This document shows, piece after piece, positions 13,172 to 25,725 of a DNA stretch of 64,000 nucleotides. Location of the stretch: contig CM039183.1 in assembly GCA_008360975.2 (NCBI GenBank), positions 46,739,850 to 46,803,849 of the forward strand, given 5' to 3'. Each line of letters begins with the position of its first letter. Position 1 is the first letter of the stretch. The position numbers and the translations under genes were made by a program. The stretch comes from Lichenostomus cassidix. Its lineage: Eukaryota > Chordata > Aves > Passeriformes > Meliphagidae. Below the pieces are notes generated by a model. It worked only from the letters and a program-made list of their open reading frames with translations, ran no database searches and was not told where the DNA came from.

Positions 13172-13270
13172 AAACTAGATAGAAGACCTGCCTATTCAGC
13201 AATAGGAGATTCTATGCCTACCATAGCAAGTAGGCTAGGAGTGCACTATTCTTCAAAGACCGCTAGCCAG
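13172..13270 (+). other. Candidate internal exon, plus strand (99 bp)
   Basis: A strong 3' splice-site-like sequence (CTTAATTACTTTCTTTTCAG) ends at 13171. A CAG/GTAAAT donor follows 13270, with the AG and GT intact but a suboptimal +5 base. The 99 nt form exactly 33 codons, open in one frame only, entering and leaving in phase 0. The peptide begins KLDRRPAYSAIGDSM. I do not recognise it. The downstream sequence is AT-rich and stops quickly. Exon length and phase are plausible for a coding exon, but about one in five random blocks of this size is open in a given frame, so this is only a candidate. Confidence 0.22.
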
Positions 13271-15136
13271 GTAAATAAAATTATATATATAGAGTCTGAA
13301 ATCCACATACTGAGCCATTAGATGCTCTCCCACATTTCTCAAATCCTCTTCTTCCAGTCCCCTCTGCCCCCTTGAAGACCCTTTAACCCCAACAGATAAA
13401 ATGCACTCCTGCTGCCTACTTCCCTCACTCTTCTCAAACCAGCTCTAGTAGCTCCATGCCAAAATAGCATTTTGCCACCCCCAAACTGAACATTACTATT
13501 TCAGAATTTGACTTCTTACTGCTGCTGAAAATCTAGTTTTGTATCATGAATAAGGTCAATTATATGTAATCTCTGTGTTTGGATCCTAACAATACCAGAT
13601 CATGTAAATTCTTTTAATTTATTTTATTTCTTTTTGTTTTCCTCTTTTGTTCTCATTATTTGGTCTCTTTTATCTTTCCTCCTCATGTGTACAATAAAAA
13701 TAGAGATTGCTTCAGAATTTTTAGAAAACTTACCCCCTCCCCCTCAAAAAACCCTCAAACCCTAAAAATCCTTCCATACTGTTAATTTCACATCTGCAAA
13801 AGCAGATACAAAAAACATCTAACACCCACCTTTGGTCAATAGATATCATTACCGCAAACAAGCATGAGTTGTAGGAGCTGAAGAAATCAAGATGCGCTTT
13901 TGACAGGTTCATTTGGCAGTGTAGGAGGTATTCTACAATTCTAAAAATATGTTCTATTTTCACAGACATTTTGAGATGTCTCTGTAAGTTCTCTTACAGA
14001 AGATGGCCCAGGGCCCATATGGTACAAGTCAATCTGACAGATGTTATATAATAATCTTTCTTGATTAAACGAGTACAAGACATTCTCTTCTCACCAACCA
14101 AATAATAAGAGAGAAAGAACCCATCCATTCTGAAATTAAACACCACCAACTAGATAGATATGATAGAGCTAGAGACCCTGTTATAAAGCAAGTTCTGGCC
14201 ACGTTTCGGAAACCCTTGTCCTTCTATGTCTCCTCTATAGGATAGGTCCACTACCAGAGGAGGAAAAGCTACAAACAGGACTTGTTAGTTCTAGAGCTCA
14301 CATCCATTCTATTAATTTGAAAGCCAGATTAGGGAATATTAATATACACCAAAATAATTGATTAAAAGGAAAGCAGTAGGAAGAGAGGGACATATTTCAG
14401 AACTGATAATAATTTAATTACTTTGCACAGAGAAACTGAAAGCAACTCATTTACAGAGAAAATTTGCATGGTATTTTTTGGGAGTAAAAAAGGTCATCAA
14501 AGATTTTGTATCAGATATTGCAGAAATAGGAATCAGGTATATTTTTAAATATATATCTCATATATTTTGAATATGTTATCGATATATGCGAAGGGCACAT
14601 TGGAATATTTTCCCAAGGGAATTTGCTGAAGAGGCCTTGGGCATGCAGCATCTTCTAGGAGCTCATTACAAATATCACAAAATAAAAATCTTCATGCTTT
14701 TCTTCAAGTTACTCAAAATTGCATCTGAATCTCTAAAGCTGTTGATGAGAGGGAAAAGGATGTAATAAGACCATTCCTATACTGCCAACAAAAAAAGACA
14801 ATTTAGCTCTGAAACATCTGTGCTGATCATCTAAATTAAACATGAAAGAAAAAAACCCCAAAACTGTAACTGTCTTTAATGCCTATGGCAGAAAAAGCTT
14901 CAAGCTCTTGCACATAGACATTTGATTTTCTTATTCCAGATATGCTCATGAAGACTGGAGTTTCTGGTTTTCACTCGTTTTTGAGTTGTTAAAACTGCTT
15001 TAAATATTTAAATGTAATTTATGTGTGCAGAGCCTCACCACATTGTGTTGTGATTTGGAATTAATTTTGCAAGCCTGCTTTTTTTTTTTTGGTATTTTGT
15101 TTATATTAGCAGTCATGTGGGGATGACTGTAATTCA
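13271..15136. other. Unique AT-rich DNA, nothing recognised
   Basis: Short A/T tracts and scattered stops fill this stretch. I see no interspersed repeat, RNA gene or exon-like block beyond chance. Confidence 0.5.
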
Positions 15137-15204
15137 TTATGTCATGAATAAATTCTTACAAAACTGGATCTTATGTCATGAATAAATTTTTACAAAACTG
15201 GATC
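15137..15204. repeat. 34 bp tandem duplication with one mismatch
   Basis: Unit one is 15137-15170 and unit two is 15171-15204. Both begin TTATGTCATGAATAAATT and end ACAAAACTGGATC, and differ only at a C/T position (15155 versus 15189). The second unit runs into an 8 bp inverted repeat (CTGGATCT at 15198-15205, AGATCCAG at 15213-15220, 7 nt loop). The near-identity of the units points to a fairly recent slippage or duplication event. Confidence 0.95.
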
Positions 15205-15220
15205 TTTAGTCTAGATCCAG

Positions 15221-18200
15221 TGAAACTGAAATCAAAGTTTATTTTATACTATAATGCTTTTGTTGATCTAGAACTCTGTAACATTTTAGGACCTCTTTCT
15301 TTGCTTCTCTCTCTCAGAAAAGTTAATCATCCTATCTTGTTTGGCTGGTAAAAAATGTATGCTTATGTGAACACAGCAACCTCAGATACTGAGGACAGGA
15401 CAAAAAAATCCTCTGGTCTGATGATACAGCCCTGTATCTGTGTCAGGGTTGTCAGTCACTCTCAATTTCATGCTATTTATTCTGATGCAAAGGCATTTAA
15501 ACATGTAGGAAGACTCCCATTCATTTTATTGGTCTTGGCATGCTTGCCTAAGTCTCAGCTGAAGCAACAATCTTCTGTTCATCTTGTATGAAATTAGACT
15601 TCATCTTATTTCACCAAAACTCCTGGGAACTAATTACAAGCCTATTTTAATGGTAAAACAAGCATATTAAAAGTTTACAAATTGGGTGTGTGTTTACTTT
15701 CCTTAGCTCACATAGTGTGCTCTGGAGTATCATTCCCACATGTAAACAACATTGCAAATATAAATTGCCAAAGTGGCTTCCCTGTTGTCAGAAACAGCTG
15801 TTCAGTGTGTTAGTTACTCCAGCTTATTTCAAAAACAGATACTAAGCCCCCTGAACTAGTTATCTTTCAAGTGAATAGCAAAGTGAAGTACTGTAGTAAT
15901 TATTACTTCACTATTTTTTCTTTAAATTTTAAAGTAAATGTCCATTCACAAAATGAATACACTAATGCTGATTGACCAAATAAAAAAATCATGGGCCTAA
16001 ACTGGAGCACTCAAGAGTGTGTGTCACTTGTGCTTAATGCTAATCATGTGCTTTAGTAATTTGATAAAAAGAACTCTAACACAGCAGCTTTCCCTACATC
16101 CTTGTAAATGGATGAGGATAAATTTGATTCCTTGCATTCACAGTCCATGTTTTGAACCCTGAAGTATGCTTTTGACATTCTTAGAGAAATGGTTGGTTGG
16201 TTTTGTTTTTCAAATGCAAGGGCCAGGTGTATCTTTGTTTGTTAAAATAAGAAGAGTTGGACATATTATTTGGTAATACCAGGTAACTAAATTTCAAAGA
16301 AACACCAGACACTATGAGAATAATGATAAAACTGTAGATTTCCAGAAGAGGGAAACAAAGCCACTGCTATATTGCAGATAAGGAAACAAAGCATTTTTGT
16401 GGATGCTCAAATCTTGCAAACAGGGCAAGCACAATACACCAGATACACAAATGCTACAAGGTACAACTTTCCTGATATCTTTCTATCCCTCTGGCACTCT
16501 CCAAGTCAATAACTATTTTCACCTCCTTTAGCATTTGAGACTATAAAGATCACAGACAGTATGCAAGAACCATCAGTAAACACCACCACTAGAACATTAA
16601 GATTTAAGCACTCTAATACTGTATTAATAATACCAAAAATCAACCCTTGGCTTTCTCCAAACTAATTTTGTGATAATAGTGATTGTCCATTTTTGGTACA
16701 CTTGTTTTAACAGAAGTCTCAGCAGCTACAGGAGTAGTTTTTGTCTAGGTGGGAATTTCAGAGATCAGACAACTGAAAATTAAACATGACACAAAGAGAA
16801 GCTTGAATTGGTGTTAATGGGTGCCTATATGATGGTGGAATAGTCCAGTGTATATTTCATTATGTACTATGACACCAATACATCATTCTGAGCCAAACAG
16901 AAAGTCTAAGGACATTAGAACAAAGAGCATTATCATTAAAACATTAGAAGGATTAACCCTGATGGAGCTGGGCTTTCCCCTTGATATGGAGGGCGTGGTA
17001 TACTTGTTTAAACAGGCACTCCTTAGAATTATCCCAGTCAAACCTGTGGTGAACAAACAGGCTTGACTCACCATATTTGTCAAACCTTAAAAAACTATGT
17101 CAAAAGCAGCATGGATGTTGTCTGGGACTTTGTCAGAAGATTTAATACCAGACATCAACATTAATTTTCTTAGCTATTGCTTCCATAAACGTATAAAGGT
17201 CACATTAAGAATGGTAAGAAAATTCAATTTTGAGTAGCATTTGCGTGGCTCCAATAACTGAAGGAAAAATAAAAAATCTAATTTTATCAGTTCAAACCTT
17301 TCCCACTGCTAAGGATTACTGAAGTGGCATGGAACTGCTATAGACACCTTCTGGATCATGCTTTCACAACTTTTCAGTCTTATCAGATACATCTGGTTTG
17401 GTAGGGATTGACCCAGAATACCTGAACTCTAACAAAGGGCAGCTGATGTTGAAATTAGATAGATAATATGGAAACTGCTCCCCACACTGTTAGTGGTAGA
17501 GCAAGTGGGCAATTAAAAATTAAAAAAGAAAAAAAAAACATTTAAGAGAGTGTCCAAACTAGGACTTTGCTTTTGACCCTTCAGCCTTTATTGACTAAAG
17601 ACATCACTACAATTCAGAAAAAAAAAAAAAAAGAAGTTACCGGAATTTCAAAACTATTGAACTGTGAGGTGTTTGCAAAAGTGTCTGTCTGAATGACTTT
17701 GTAAACCTATAGTCATTCCTCATGCCTCTCTGTATGCCGAAGACCCTAAACAACTTTGCTAATATGAGCCTAAAGAGCCAGTTTGCCTACAAAACAACAG
17801 AAATATTCACAGGACTGTGATTAAAATTTAATTATGGCTTTATTTCTCATTTTCATTCAAATTTAATATGAGCTACCTACTCTAGGCAGAATATATGTGA
17901 GCAAGTGCTTTTATAAAGTATTGCTTCATATACAGACATCAGGTAGCACCAATAAGAAGAGGTAGCAATACTGCAAGATAATGTATGAAAGACACAGGAA
18001 TTGGCTGCCTCATCAAATTATAATTTTTCCCATTAGGCAGCAGATAATTTTGAAAGCAACTCAGCAGAAACCAAGTAGTATCTTTATCCCATTTAAAAAT
18101 CACCCATGTGTGTTTCCATCATGTTTCAATTCATATTCTTAGCCTAATAATTGCTCAGTTACTACCATCCTCATTTAAACTTTGGACCAAATGTTCTGCT

Positions 18201-21200
18201 ATATCACCTGTTACATGAATGCAGAACATTTACTCCAAGCTGGTAGTCTGAAATATAGAATTAGAAATAGATCCTACACATTATTCTATTTAAAAAAAAA
18301 TAAAAATTGTTGTCAGTTGGACAGCTCTGAACTACAAATTTGAAGCATAAATAAAATTTGAACACCCCCATCTCCTCTTTATTTCAAAATCTTGCACATT
18401 CACATCATTTTGACCTTACTAACTGTATGAAATACTCACTGTTAAGCCAGGCTTACAGTGTGGGGGTTCTATAGTGTGAAATTAATGAGCTGGATGGGAT
18501 CCCTTATATTTGGGAGGCAGAAGGAAGTTCTGTCGGGAGGTGTGAAGTCTACTCATGTCAGTGGAAATGTGTTGTGTGGGCACTGAGGTGCATTTAAGAG
18601 GAGTTCCATAACCTGACATTTTCTTGCTTTCAAGAGTTTTCTGTGCATGGATGTCATTCTTACTCAGCCTTAACTGATTCAAACAAAGTTCTTCTCTACA
18701 TGAATCTCCACAGTCAGTGGGGAAGTACTCAAAGTAATGCTGGTGAAACCAGTCATTGGTTCTGATGCCACAAAAAGATAAATTCAGCAAGCTCACAATG
18801 TACCAACCCTAACCTAGTCTGAATTTGGAGCAAAAATATTCCATTAGTCACCATTTGGACACGATTCAGTCTCTGCTACCTGGCAGTGTCGTGGGTACTG
18901 CCACGATATGAGTGGGACTAGAAACGTTCAAAATCCTTTATCATCATCTGAAAACACCTTATCTACTAGGATTGGGGGGGTTTGGGTCTGGGATGTTTAG
19001 TTTGGGGATTTTTTGTTTTTACCATTGGAGTCTGTTTCTTTAAAGTCTTGAACACCAACTTTGCCCTAAAATTCATGACACTTCAGAATAAGTGGGTCTG
19101 CTAAGGGCATGTGTGTATGTATGTACAAACCACTTTTTGAGAAGTATATTTGTGCTCTCTGGATGGAAGTTCATGTCTAATTTTTTAATTTGAATTCTTT
19201 TAAAAATCGTTGGACTTTGATGCAGACTTTATTTCAGGTGATTTATGAATTTGCCAGAGAAACAATCAGCACAAAACTTCCTAATTAGTACCACCATAGT
19301 CAGTATATTCTTCAGCTGTCACCTCTCAACTTTCACATCCTCTTTGACTTCAAAAAGGAACACAACAACCAAATATGTTTGAAAATAAAATACTTCTCTG
19401 TACTTAAAAATTTATTTTTGCCCTGTTAAACTTTTCACAAGAACTACAGGAGAATTTTTGTGCTGTTATGAATTTCACAGTGTTTGCAGATAAGTGTGGA
19501 ATAACCAGGTACTGCAACTTCTAGAATGTTTTGTGCAGATGTCTGCAGCATGGGTAACACTCCCTGACAAGAAATTTAGCAACTTTTAACATCGGGATAC
19601 AATTATATTTTGATAAAACTTACATTAATTCTACCTCTTTTTCCAATGAGCACATACCTCAGATAATCTGCCTTTACCGCACTAGTCTGTTATTTTGTCA
19701 TACTGACAACTACATCTTTGATTGAGGGAGCCAAATTATTTCCCTTTTCATTGTTATTCTCAAAATCAGAAAAAAAAATTGGCTGGCGTATAACTTAGTT
19801 GGTTTCTATCCAAAAGGAAATTTTAACATGTTTTATCAGAAATTTGTTTCAGAGTGTGAGCATAGGAAAACGGACTGACATTTCTCATTAAAAAAAAAAA
19901 AAAAAAGGGACGTGTTATTTTGAACATCTGTAGAAATGTATTACATTAAAAGCTGAAATTGATTGAAAAACATCTTCAATTTGCTTGAGTTACAGACTTC
20001 TAAAAACAGAACTCTGCACTTGGTCAAAGCAATTTTTTCTTCACAAACATGGCATGCTGTGATGCTTCATGGTTAATATGCTAAAGAGCCAGGGGATGGG
20101 GGAGCATTTCTGTGCATTTTCAGATAGAGCTGACAAAAAAAACCTTTGCAAAATGGAAAATGCCTCTAAACAACAAATACTTGCCCTTTGCTGAAAATGT
20201 TCATTGAAATAAACCAAATCCAACTGCAATAATTCTAAATCTTAAAAAAAAAAAAAAAAGTGGTTTGGTTTTGGTTTTAGCTTTTTTTTGCAATAGTTGA
20301 GGAAGCAATACTGTTTCCTGTGCTTAATTCTTTCTGTTTACCAAAGGTGTAGAGAGTTGCATGTCTCAGTAATGCTGGATACTGTTCAGGAACATGGTGA
20401 TACAAGAGCAGATCTGAGGTGTGTTGCACACAGACTTCTGTCTGATGGCTGAGGTATAAAAACCACCTGAGCAGTCAATTATGGATCATCCCAGTAAAAT
20501 TACTCCAGACTCAGGTAACTACAGGTTATGACCAAGGACATGCTTGCAAAATTAGGTCTAGATTGTATTGTAATTATTTCTACTGAAGTTATTGATGTGT
20601 TTGCTTTGCAACAAAGTACACAGGGGAAAACTTGGTATAATATGTAGCTCCATGTAAATAAATTAATTTTATTCAAAAGAAGGTAGAGTTGATCAGAAGA
20701 ACAGAGAATAATTTTGATCAAGCTGTATGAACAGGGTAACAGAATTGTTTCGGTGCCTGAAATTTTAATGAATCACCTCCAAAATAAAGGCGTGCTAACT
20801 GGGGAAACATAATGTTTCGATCAGTGCTGACTTCAGTTGCTGTAACTTGAAGTCACTAATTTGTATATTAAAGGTTTAGACATTGCTAGCAGTATGCAAA
20901 ATGGTTTAGAAGTATATAGGACATAAATATGAGAAGCAGATGGAAGAATATAGAAAAAGCATACTAAGAAAAAGAATAATTTTTGGAGGAGCTAATTTTT
21001 TGTAGCATGATGTGTTTTGAAGCTTGGCTGCACTCTTAAACAAAATTAGTGAACAAGGTTTTGCATGGGGAAGGATATAACAAAATGCCATAAATTGCTA
21101 TGGAGAGTTTGGCACGAGATAAGTGTTGTTATTTGCAACAAAAGAACATTAAACTTAGTGATAGCTCTCTGAAGTAAACCTAAAGACCTGTAGCTATTTG

Positions 21201-21270
21201 AAAAATACTCAGAGACTGATTAACAGGAAAAAAATACAATTCCCATAAATTTCAGTGTAGCATGGTGTTC
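15221..21270. other. Unique AT-rich DNA with A-runs
   Basis: This stretch holds several long A-runs (A15 at 17618-17632, A17 at 19890-19906, about A15 at 20245-20259) that do not terminate any recognisable retrotransposon. Minus-strand open frames of 104 codons (18482-18796) and plus-strand ones of 72 codons (16848-17066) have no family resemblance. A 40 bp block at 17174-17213 has splice-like edges but stops in frame, so it is not called. Confidence 0.5.
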
Positions 21271-21390
21271 AATCACGGAATAGTCTAGGTTGGAAGGAGC
21301 CTTTAAAGGTCTTCTAGTCCAACTCCCCTGCAATGATCAGGGACATATTCAGCTAGATAAGGCTTCTCAGAGGCCTGTGCACCCTCCCCT
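21271..21390 (-). mobile_element. CR1 LINE 3' tail fragment, inverted
   Basis: The sequence on the plus strand is the reverse complement of a CR1 3' end. It reads AATCACGGAATAGTCTAGGT, then TTGGAAGGAGCCTTTAAAGG, TCTAGTCCAACTCCCCTGC, CAGGGACATATTCAGCTAGA and TTCTCAGAGGCCTGTG. The terminal octamer repeat lies at the left edge (about 21271-21282), which gives the minus orientation. About 120 bp survive and there is no coding part. The right boundary is fuzzy because of divergence. Confidence 0.9.
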
Positions 21391-24300
21391 GTGAAAAACT
21401 TTAAAATTTTGGTTCATTACATTCATTACACATTACTTTATTTTCCCTCCCCCCAAGCTTCTGTCCTCTGTAAAACTGTGGAAAGAAGCTAGTTTTCCTG
21501 CATTTTGTGGGAAAAAAAAAGAAACAAAAAAAAGGCCTGCAGCTGGAATGGGTTTAAATGCAGGATATTGTTTGTACACCTTTTCTATAGTTTTTCATTT
21601 AATTTTGAGTAGGATTTACCTTTTTTTTGTTTAAATTCATAAAGATTTCTGTTGATTAATAACGTATTGCTGGAAATATACTGAAGCAAAAGAAGTCTTA
21701 TGATTGAACTTTGGAAAATATCTGTATTTGACAGATATTACCCCTTACTGTGATAAAAAAGACCAGTTAAGACACACTATTTTCTTACTTTCATGATATT
21801 TCTTTCTATAATAATGTATTCACTCATTGCAACATAATTGCCTTCTTTGCAGACACAAGCATGTTCTGTACTGTCACTGCTATTTATATCCTATTTACTT
21901 TTAAATATAAGTGACTGTCTACTAATAATGGAGTTATTTTCCCTCTCTGAATCATGGCATCTCTTACTTCAATAAAGGAATTTTTATGTGACAGACAGTG
22001 AGATTACTTCCTACATTTAAACCAAAGTAGACTATTAATAATTAGTCTGAAAGACCTTTACCTCTTCACCAATATTTTTAGATACGACAACTTAATTTCA
22101 GCACTGTAGCTCTCATACAAGAACATCTTCCAACTCTCTTCTACAAGTGCAAGATGAATCGCAAAAGAAAAAGAAATCAAGGTCATTATTTGTTATCTAA
22201 ATGTTACCTGTGAGAGGATAAAACACAATGGCTCCACTTGTGTATTGGGTCCTCTCAGGACAATCTCTAATGTATTGCATTCTAATGTCAATATTTTGGG
22301 CTGCTTATTCTGGTTTCCCAATGTTCATAATTACATCCACTTTGAAAATTATTGTTTCATGTCTACTGTAATCAACTTATTCTTAAGATGTATGTACCAC
22401 TCCTCACCATGCTTTCTTAAGAAAATCAAAAGGCTATAGATAAACCAGTTTCACAGCATGCAGATACAGATTTTTCAGGCTTGGTGTTTCAGGTGGCAGT
22501 TCTGTATAATCATAAAAAGCCCTTATATCAGAGTATTGTGAGTATTGTTGTTTTAATTACCCCATATTGCATATAAACTCCTTGAAGATTAGTATTTCCA
22601 ATCACATACAGAATGTGGCCATCATTTAAAGAAGTATGGCTGGAGGGTCACTAACCTCACTAGATTTACAGTTATGAAATGAACTCAGGTCCCAAATCAC
22701 AACTGGATGCAAGCATTCATTGAAATTCCAGAATTCCCCCCATCCATTTTAGAAATACACAGCTGCTTTATGAATTTTTGATTTTCTCCTTTTTATTTCA
22801 GGCTTTGTGACTCCCTGACATTAGCCAAAATACTATAATAACAGGAAAAGATTACTGGAATATATTCAGCTTATCTTTAACTGGTTCATTTTGGAAATGA
22901 GAGATTCTCCAGATAAACCTGTATCATTACAAAATGATGAAGTTCATGTTTACTGCAAACTCCAAACCCTTATAGCTGTTGAGACACTACTAGGTCTCAG
23001 TCCTTCATTACTAGTATGTCCTTCTGTATGCCCCTGATTTTCATAGGAACCTTTATGCTTTATGTGTGCATCTCTGTGGACTTCTCACTGTGAATAAAGG
23101 CTGGGTGCATTACTGCTGGGTTGCTACAAGCATGCAGGTGACTGAGGGACCTATATGCCAAGGTGACCTGCAAGTTACTGGGCAAGATCAGGAGGGAGGG
23201 ATTTGTCAGTTGCCTCATTCCCCACAGATGCAGAGCCTAAAAATAACAGAGATCAGAGAGTTCCACAACACTCTGTAGACTTTACAAGGATTGTCTGGTT
23301 TTAAGTAGAAACAACAGAAGTTTATCTTTCCCTTGAAAACAAACATAAAAAAATCATTATTATTCGGAATTCATATACCAGTTGGCACAAGTGAAATTCC
23401 TGCTTTGGAATATACAATGCCTAGAACTGAGATCAGGCATGGTGAGACAGCCCTTTCTCCATCCTTCTCATTCATCCATCTCCACATATAGTCAGTTGAA
23501 ACTATAATTAAAAAGGGGTTTAATGTAAACCTGCTAGTCCCATCAAAATTTGGGATTAGATAGTTGGCAGATTAATTGCTGACATGATTACTCCTTCTTG
23601 TGTGATCTGGTGATATCTAACCACAAACTCTGGAATATGATTTGGAAGTTATATGTAACATAACACTACTTACACTCTCAAAGATTTTTCCAAGGCATCA
23701 GCAGATTTTTATAAAAACCTTTCTGATGAGAAAACACCTAAATCCAAGTTGTTTCTCTTACTACCTTACTATGGCTGGCTTGCTCTGCTGCTTATTTTTG
23801 TAACATGGATCTGACACTGTTGAACACAGGCTTTGCAACAAATTTACAAATTGTGATTAATTGATTGTGCTTTCCAGTCAAATGTGCCAAGGGTTCATGT
23901 TTGGATGAATATAACACATACCACAAATGAGTAGCTGTGTCATTGAACAGACTTCTAGATCTCTTGGCATGGATCCTCATCATTGGTATGCATTGTTTTC
24001 ATCATGGTATTATATGTTTACTGACTCTCAACTATTTTCTTCTTTTTTTTTTTTTAATTGAAGAGATATACTCCCATTTACACTTTGGCATTTTTAAAAC
24101 AAATTAAAACAGTAATCTGTAAGGAACGACTTGTTTTCTATTAGGAGGGCTTGTGTTTCTTTGAGGATTTTTTTTTATTGCCTGTAAAAAGGAATTTAAT
24201 GAATGAAAATAATGTTTCACACTCTGAGCTCACTCTAGAAAGGCCAGGTGGAATTTTACCAAATTTTATAAAACATTCACTTTTGAGCAGAGTAAAGTCA

Positions 24301-25693
24301 AAGCAAAAGAAAAAAACCCTAAAATTATAAGCCTAATGACAGAGGTTTTAATTAACACATCTCATCAACCATAAAATATTTCAATTCAAACCATATAGAA
24401 GGCTTATGACCTTTAAAAGTGATTCATTGACTGTAGAGGAATGGTGAAGATATTTGTACTTCCTGAATGGCATTCTTTCCAGAACAGATTTCAATTGCTC
24501 CTATATAAAACAAAACCTGCTCCATTGGTTTTATGAATGTTTTACTTAATGTGCCATGAAACATTACATTAATTTAATGTTGACTAACCTAGCCCAACAA
24601 TTGGCAACTCCTTTTTGCAGGTTTTCCAGCAATACTCTAAGCTAGAGCTTGGAACATGGTAATTAACTACTTACTCAAAATACATTAAATGTATGGCTCA
24701 GGACATTCAGATTTTGAAAAAAGTTGGCTCGCTAGGATAAACTGGTACATTCTGAAAACTCAGTTGTTGTACACATTTGCAAAAGCCAAGGATTTGGCTT
24801 TTAGTAAGGGTTAAACTTGTCCCATTTATTGTGGATTGTTTTATGTTATTTTTGAAGTGGTTTGGTGAGTTTTAATTTTTTTTTAATATAATTGTGTGTT
24901 CTATGAGAACAACATGGATTCTCCAGAGTAGGACTTCTGAAATTAAATTCCACAGATTTACATGAATTCTTTGAGGGTAAATCACTGTAACTTGAAGGAA
25001 GAGCCCTACCCAGCTGTGCTTCAGATTTAAAGTAAATAATTTCTTTTCCGGGTTGGAAAAAAACCCAGGTCCCAAACAAAGTTGAAGAATTAACACCACA
25101 GAACAAATACTGTTTCTAAGTACACTGATAAAGCCCCCGTCCCTATTACTTAAGACTGAAATCTTAAGAGTTGTAACCTTAGATATGTTTGATGAAAAGC
25201 AGGAGAGACTTGCATGCTGAGTGGGAAAACTGTTGAATCTGGAGAACCTGATAAACATATCCCACTGAAGGTAATTGTGCAGTAACCTGTAACACACATC
25301 CCAGTATTAAACAGGTGCACCAAGCAGTGCTGTAGAGAAAATAAGGTCAGGAAGCACTAAACTCTATCAAGACCTCACCTCCAAATATACCATTCTGATG
25401 ATTTCTTAGTTCATGATTAACACAAGCCATGCCTCAGAAAACCCTGAAATAGGTTCTTAATTATTCAAGCACTCCTTTGAAAGCAGACAGTTCTTTAAAG
25501 TCAAGATTATACTTTGTTGGATCACTGTTGTTAGCAAGATTTCCTATTTTGCTGGTCAGCTGGTGGGACAATGGGGAAAAAACCCAAAAGAAACTCTCCC
25601 ATTTATTTCCTTGAGAAGAAAACTCTATTCTTCTCCCATAGTCTCTTATCATATGCATTCTTCTCCATAACCACAATATTAGAAACTACTCAC
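21391..25693. other. Unique AT-rich DNA, no gene recognised
   Basis: Minus-strand open frames of 141 and 86 codons overlap at 24846-25297 in different frames and match no family. The 38 nt after a good acceptor-like sequence at 24606-24620 (ACTCCTTTTTGCAG) are open in one frame but lack a good donor. No repeats were recognised. Confidence 0.5.
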
Positions 25694-25725
25694 CTGAACA
25701 GCCAGCCTTTCTTTCTCAGCTTCCC
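25694..25725 (-). other. Candidate micro-exon, minus strand (32 bp)
   Basis: On the minus strand a consensus donor (TTCAG, then GTGAGTAG) closes a 32 nt block. An acceptor-like sequence with a CTTCTCTCTCC tract and TATAG precedes it. One of two open frames reads EAEKERLAVQ and finishes exactly at the donor in phase 0. Micro-exons of this size exist in vertebrate genes, but such short blocks are also the easiest to find by chance. No flanking exon was identified. Confidence 0.12.

Noticed and set aside
17174..17213. 40 bp block with acceptor and GTAAGA donor
   Set aside because: Too short and with in-frame stops. Such pairs are expected by chance.
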